Source of the DNA: a virus | Strand: one strand, 5' to 3' | IMG/VR virus record: IMGVR_UViG_3300020202_000193 | Coordinates: 1-28,039 of that record | Length of the DNA stretch: 28,039 bases | Shown: positions 26,892 to 28,039 of the stretch, one piece after another | Layout: each line of letters opens with the position of its first letter | How positions within the stretch are numbered: position 1 is the stretch's first letter | Notes under the pieces: model-generated | The model's database searches: none | Told to the model about the DNA's origin: nothing | The model's input: the letters and a program-made list of their open reading frames with translations, nothing else | Program-made: the position numbers and the translations under genes

Positions 26892-27411
26892 CAATATGGC
26901 GTTGCCGCTGGCGAATCAGCTGCTTGAGTGCCTGTGTGACGCATTGGCGACGAACCCGAATCCGCCGGCTCAATGCTGCCTCCGGGTCGGTGATGTCGTG
27001 TACGCGGACTTCAACCAGTTTCAAGATCAATGTTGTGAGGGGTTAGCGTACGTACGCATCGCCCGGATCTTCCCCTCGCACGAGTTCCCGGCCCAGTTGG
27101 AGACGTGGACGCCCTGCACGAACCTTCAGTTCGCTGTCGAGCTGGAGATGGGAGTCTTCCGCTGTGAGCCCCAGCAGGAAACCGTCGACCTCCCCTCGTG
27201 CGACGCGTGGACGGCGACGGCCACCCAAGTTGCCAACGACTGGGAGGCGATGACCAGGGCAGCCTGTTGCCTCGATGAACAGCTGCAAGCCGACCCAGCA
27301 ACCAGAGGCAACCCGTTGATCATGGGGGTGTGGCAACCGACGAACTCGGGTGGCGGCTGCACAGGTGGCACACTGTCGGTGATCGTGGCCACGATGAACT
27401 GTGCTTGCTAG
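26884..27411 (+). CDS. Cysteine-rich neck protein (connector/terminator-like)
   Basis: 175 residues from GTG 26884, overlapping the previous stop. 14 Cys, including the pairs QCCL, QCCEG and ACCL and the closing NCAC. Other landmarks are LANQLLECLCDALATN and a central sheet (LQFAVELEMGVFRCEP). Size and place directly after the connector fit a head-tail stopper or tail-terminator protein, but the family is not certain. The shared cysteine richness with the preceding gene suggests the two proteins form contacts through metal or disulfides. Confidence 0.65.
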   Translation: MADNMALPLANQLLECLCDALATNPNPPAQCCLRVGDVVYADFNQFQDQCCEGLAYVRIARIFPSHEFPAQLETWTPCTNLQFAVELEMGVFRCEPQQETVDLPSCDAWTATATQVANDWEAMTRAACCLDEQLQADPATRGNPLIMGVWQPTNSGGGCTGGTLSVIVATMNCAC

Positions 27412-27420
27412 GAGGTGGAT

Positions 27421-27633
27421 ATGAGCGAGCCGCGTTGGCGCTACCGAACCAATAGGGCATTCGGCGTCATGGATCAGGACGAGGAGCTGACCTTCGAGAA
27501 CGACGACGATCCGGTCATGATCTCCCTCGTCGGGGCGGGATACATCGACTTGGTGTCTGGGCCGCCGTTGGAGGGTATCCAGTCGGGAGAATCCTTTGGT
27601 ACCCCCAGCATCGTTATGGAGCCCCCAAAATGA
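27421..27633 (+). CDS. Small protein with one fibre-type repeat at its end
   Basis: 70 residues from ATG 27421, 4 nt after GGAGGT; GTG 27415 is a weaker alternative. The N-terminal part (RYRTNRAFGVMDQDEELTFE, then DDPVMISLVGAGYIDLVSG) resembles short neck or adaptor peptides. It ends LEGIQSGESFGTPSIV, a clear copy of the GIASGEAFGTPTIT unit found ten times in the fibre gene 1.5 kb upstream. It may supply the docking strand for the fibre. The stop overlaps the next start. Confidence 0.68.
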   Translation: MSEPRWRYRTNRAFGVMDQDEELTFENDDDPVMISLVGAGYIDLVSGPPLEGIQSGESFGTPSIVMEPPK

Positions 27634-27845
27634 GTGACCCGAACTTCCAGGCCCCGCAGCCCGGCGACCCTGGCACCCCGCGTGACGTGACTCGCGAGGG
27701 TGACGTCGTCTGGGACGGCAACGACCCGGAGCGTTACGCCGGCCAGACGCCGGAAGACGAGGCCCAGAAGCAGGACGAGAACCAGGACCAGCCGGCCAAG
27801 AAGACGGCCGCGAAGAAGTCGACCAAGAGCGACTCCCAGCAGTAG
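27630..27845 (+). CDS. Small disordered protein with lysine-rich tail
   Basis: 71 residues, coupled by ATGA to the gene before. The N-terminal two thirds are acidic and rich in Pro/Asp/Gln (MSDPNFQAPQPGDPGTPRDV). The tail is QPAKKTAAKKSTKSDSQQ, similar to histone H1-like tails. Low structure throughout. It may bind DNA or act as an assembly adaptor in the neck. Function unknown. Confidence 0.66.
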   Translation: MSDPNFQAPQPGDPGTPRDVTREGDVVWDGNDPERYAGQTPEDEAQKQDENQDQPAKKTAAKKSTKSDSQQ

Positions 27846-27858
27846 AAGGTGGTGGGCG

Positions 27859-28039
27859 GTGGCCCGGACGCGAATCGAGTGGAATCGCTCAGAGGTGTAT
27901 CGCGTCCCCACCGCCCACGCCATTCTCTTGGTGAAGCGGGCGGCCAGGCAGACTACCGCCCGAGCGAAGTTTTACGCCCCCGTCGACACTGGCCGGCTCC
28001 GCTCGTCGATCGGCGAGTTCGGCTACTCGGTCTCCCGTG
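27859..28039 (+). CDS. HK97 gp10-like neck/tail-completion protein (partial)
   Basis: 60 codons to the window end, starting at GTG 27859 with AAGGTGG upstream. The segment AARQTTARAKFYAPVDTGRL, then RSSIGEF, is the signature of HK97-gp10-like proteins (A-P-x-D-T-G-x-L-R-x-S-I), which complete the neck or tail top. This fits the order after the connector genes. The C-terminal part lies outside the window. Confidence 0.8.
   Translation, partial: MARTRIEWNRSEVYRVPTAHAILLVKRAARQTTARAKFYAPVDTGRLRSSIGEFGYSVSR

Noticed and set aside
1-28039. Integrase, attachment site, insertion sequence or CRISPR locus
   Set aside because: No recombinase motifs, target duplications, terminal inverted repeats of IS type, or repeat-spacer arrays were found on either strand by reading.

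Overview
The window is a piece of a tailed-phage genome (a siphovirus or a prophage of one) from a GC-rich actinobacterial host. The evidence is the strong G/C bias at third codon positions, frequent GTG starts, ATGA/GTGA gene overlaps, head-protein families typical of actinobacteriophages, and a secreted protein with an LPVTG sortase signal followed by a membrane anchor. No integrase, attachment site, lysis gene or tape measure is visible, so lysogeny cannot be judged. The host genus cannot be read from the sequence.

Layout. (1) 1-2821, plus strand: tightly packed small accessory genes. These are a ribbon-helix-helix-like protein, three related small proteins each ending in one CxxC knuckle, a gene of uncertain frame, and three ~86-residue helical-hairpin proteins that all end in Tyr-hydrophobic-x-x-Leu. 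A perfect hairpin at 2831-2864 closes the region against the converging minus-strand genes. (2) 11119 down to 2848, minus strand: the early/replication module. It has a double helix-turn-helix regulator, small zinc-binding proteins, a Cas4/RecB-like nuclease, an SSB-like protein with an acidic tail, and a primase-polymerase/SF3 helicase. A surface module sits inside it: a secreted matrixin-like protein that has lost its zinc site, an LPVTG-anchored protein and a proline-tailed small protein. (3) 11120-11189: a divergent control region with two candidate -10 boxes, each exactly 6 nt from a start codon, flanking an inverted repeat. (4) 11190-18531, plus strand: terminase large subunit, DUF1360-like membrane protein, portal, MuF-like protein, maturation protease, and small head proteins, ending at a double hairpin with a U-tract. 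(5) 20353 down to 18614, minus strand: a cassette of small genes plus a tRNA with anticodon CAT, inserted between head genes and carrying its own promoter. (6) 20525-28039, plus strand: major capsid protein, structural proteins, an AT-hook protein, a PKD-domain protein, a lectin-like fibre with ten GIASGEAFGTP-type repeats, two very cysteine-rich connector-like proteins, and the start of an HK97-gp10-like gene cut by the window end.

How it fits together: the minus-strand operon would supply regulation, recombination and replication early, and the plus-strand blocks would package DNA and build the head and neck late. The items most worth following are the Y-x-x-x-L family (three copies at the left end and one in the inverted cassette), the inactivated secreted matrixin next to a sortase-anchored protein, the initiator-like phage tRNA, and the divergent leaderless-type promoter pair.
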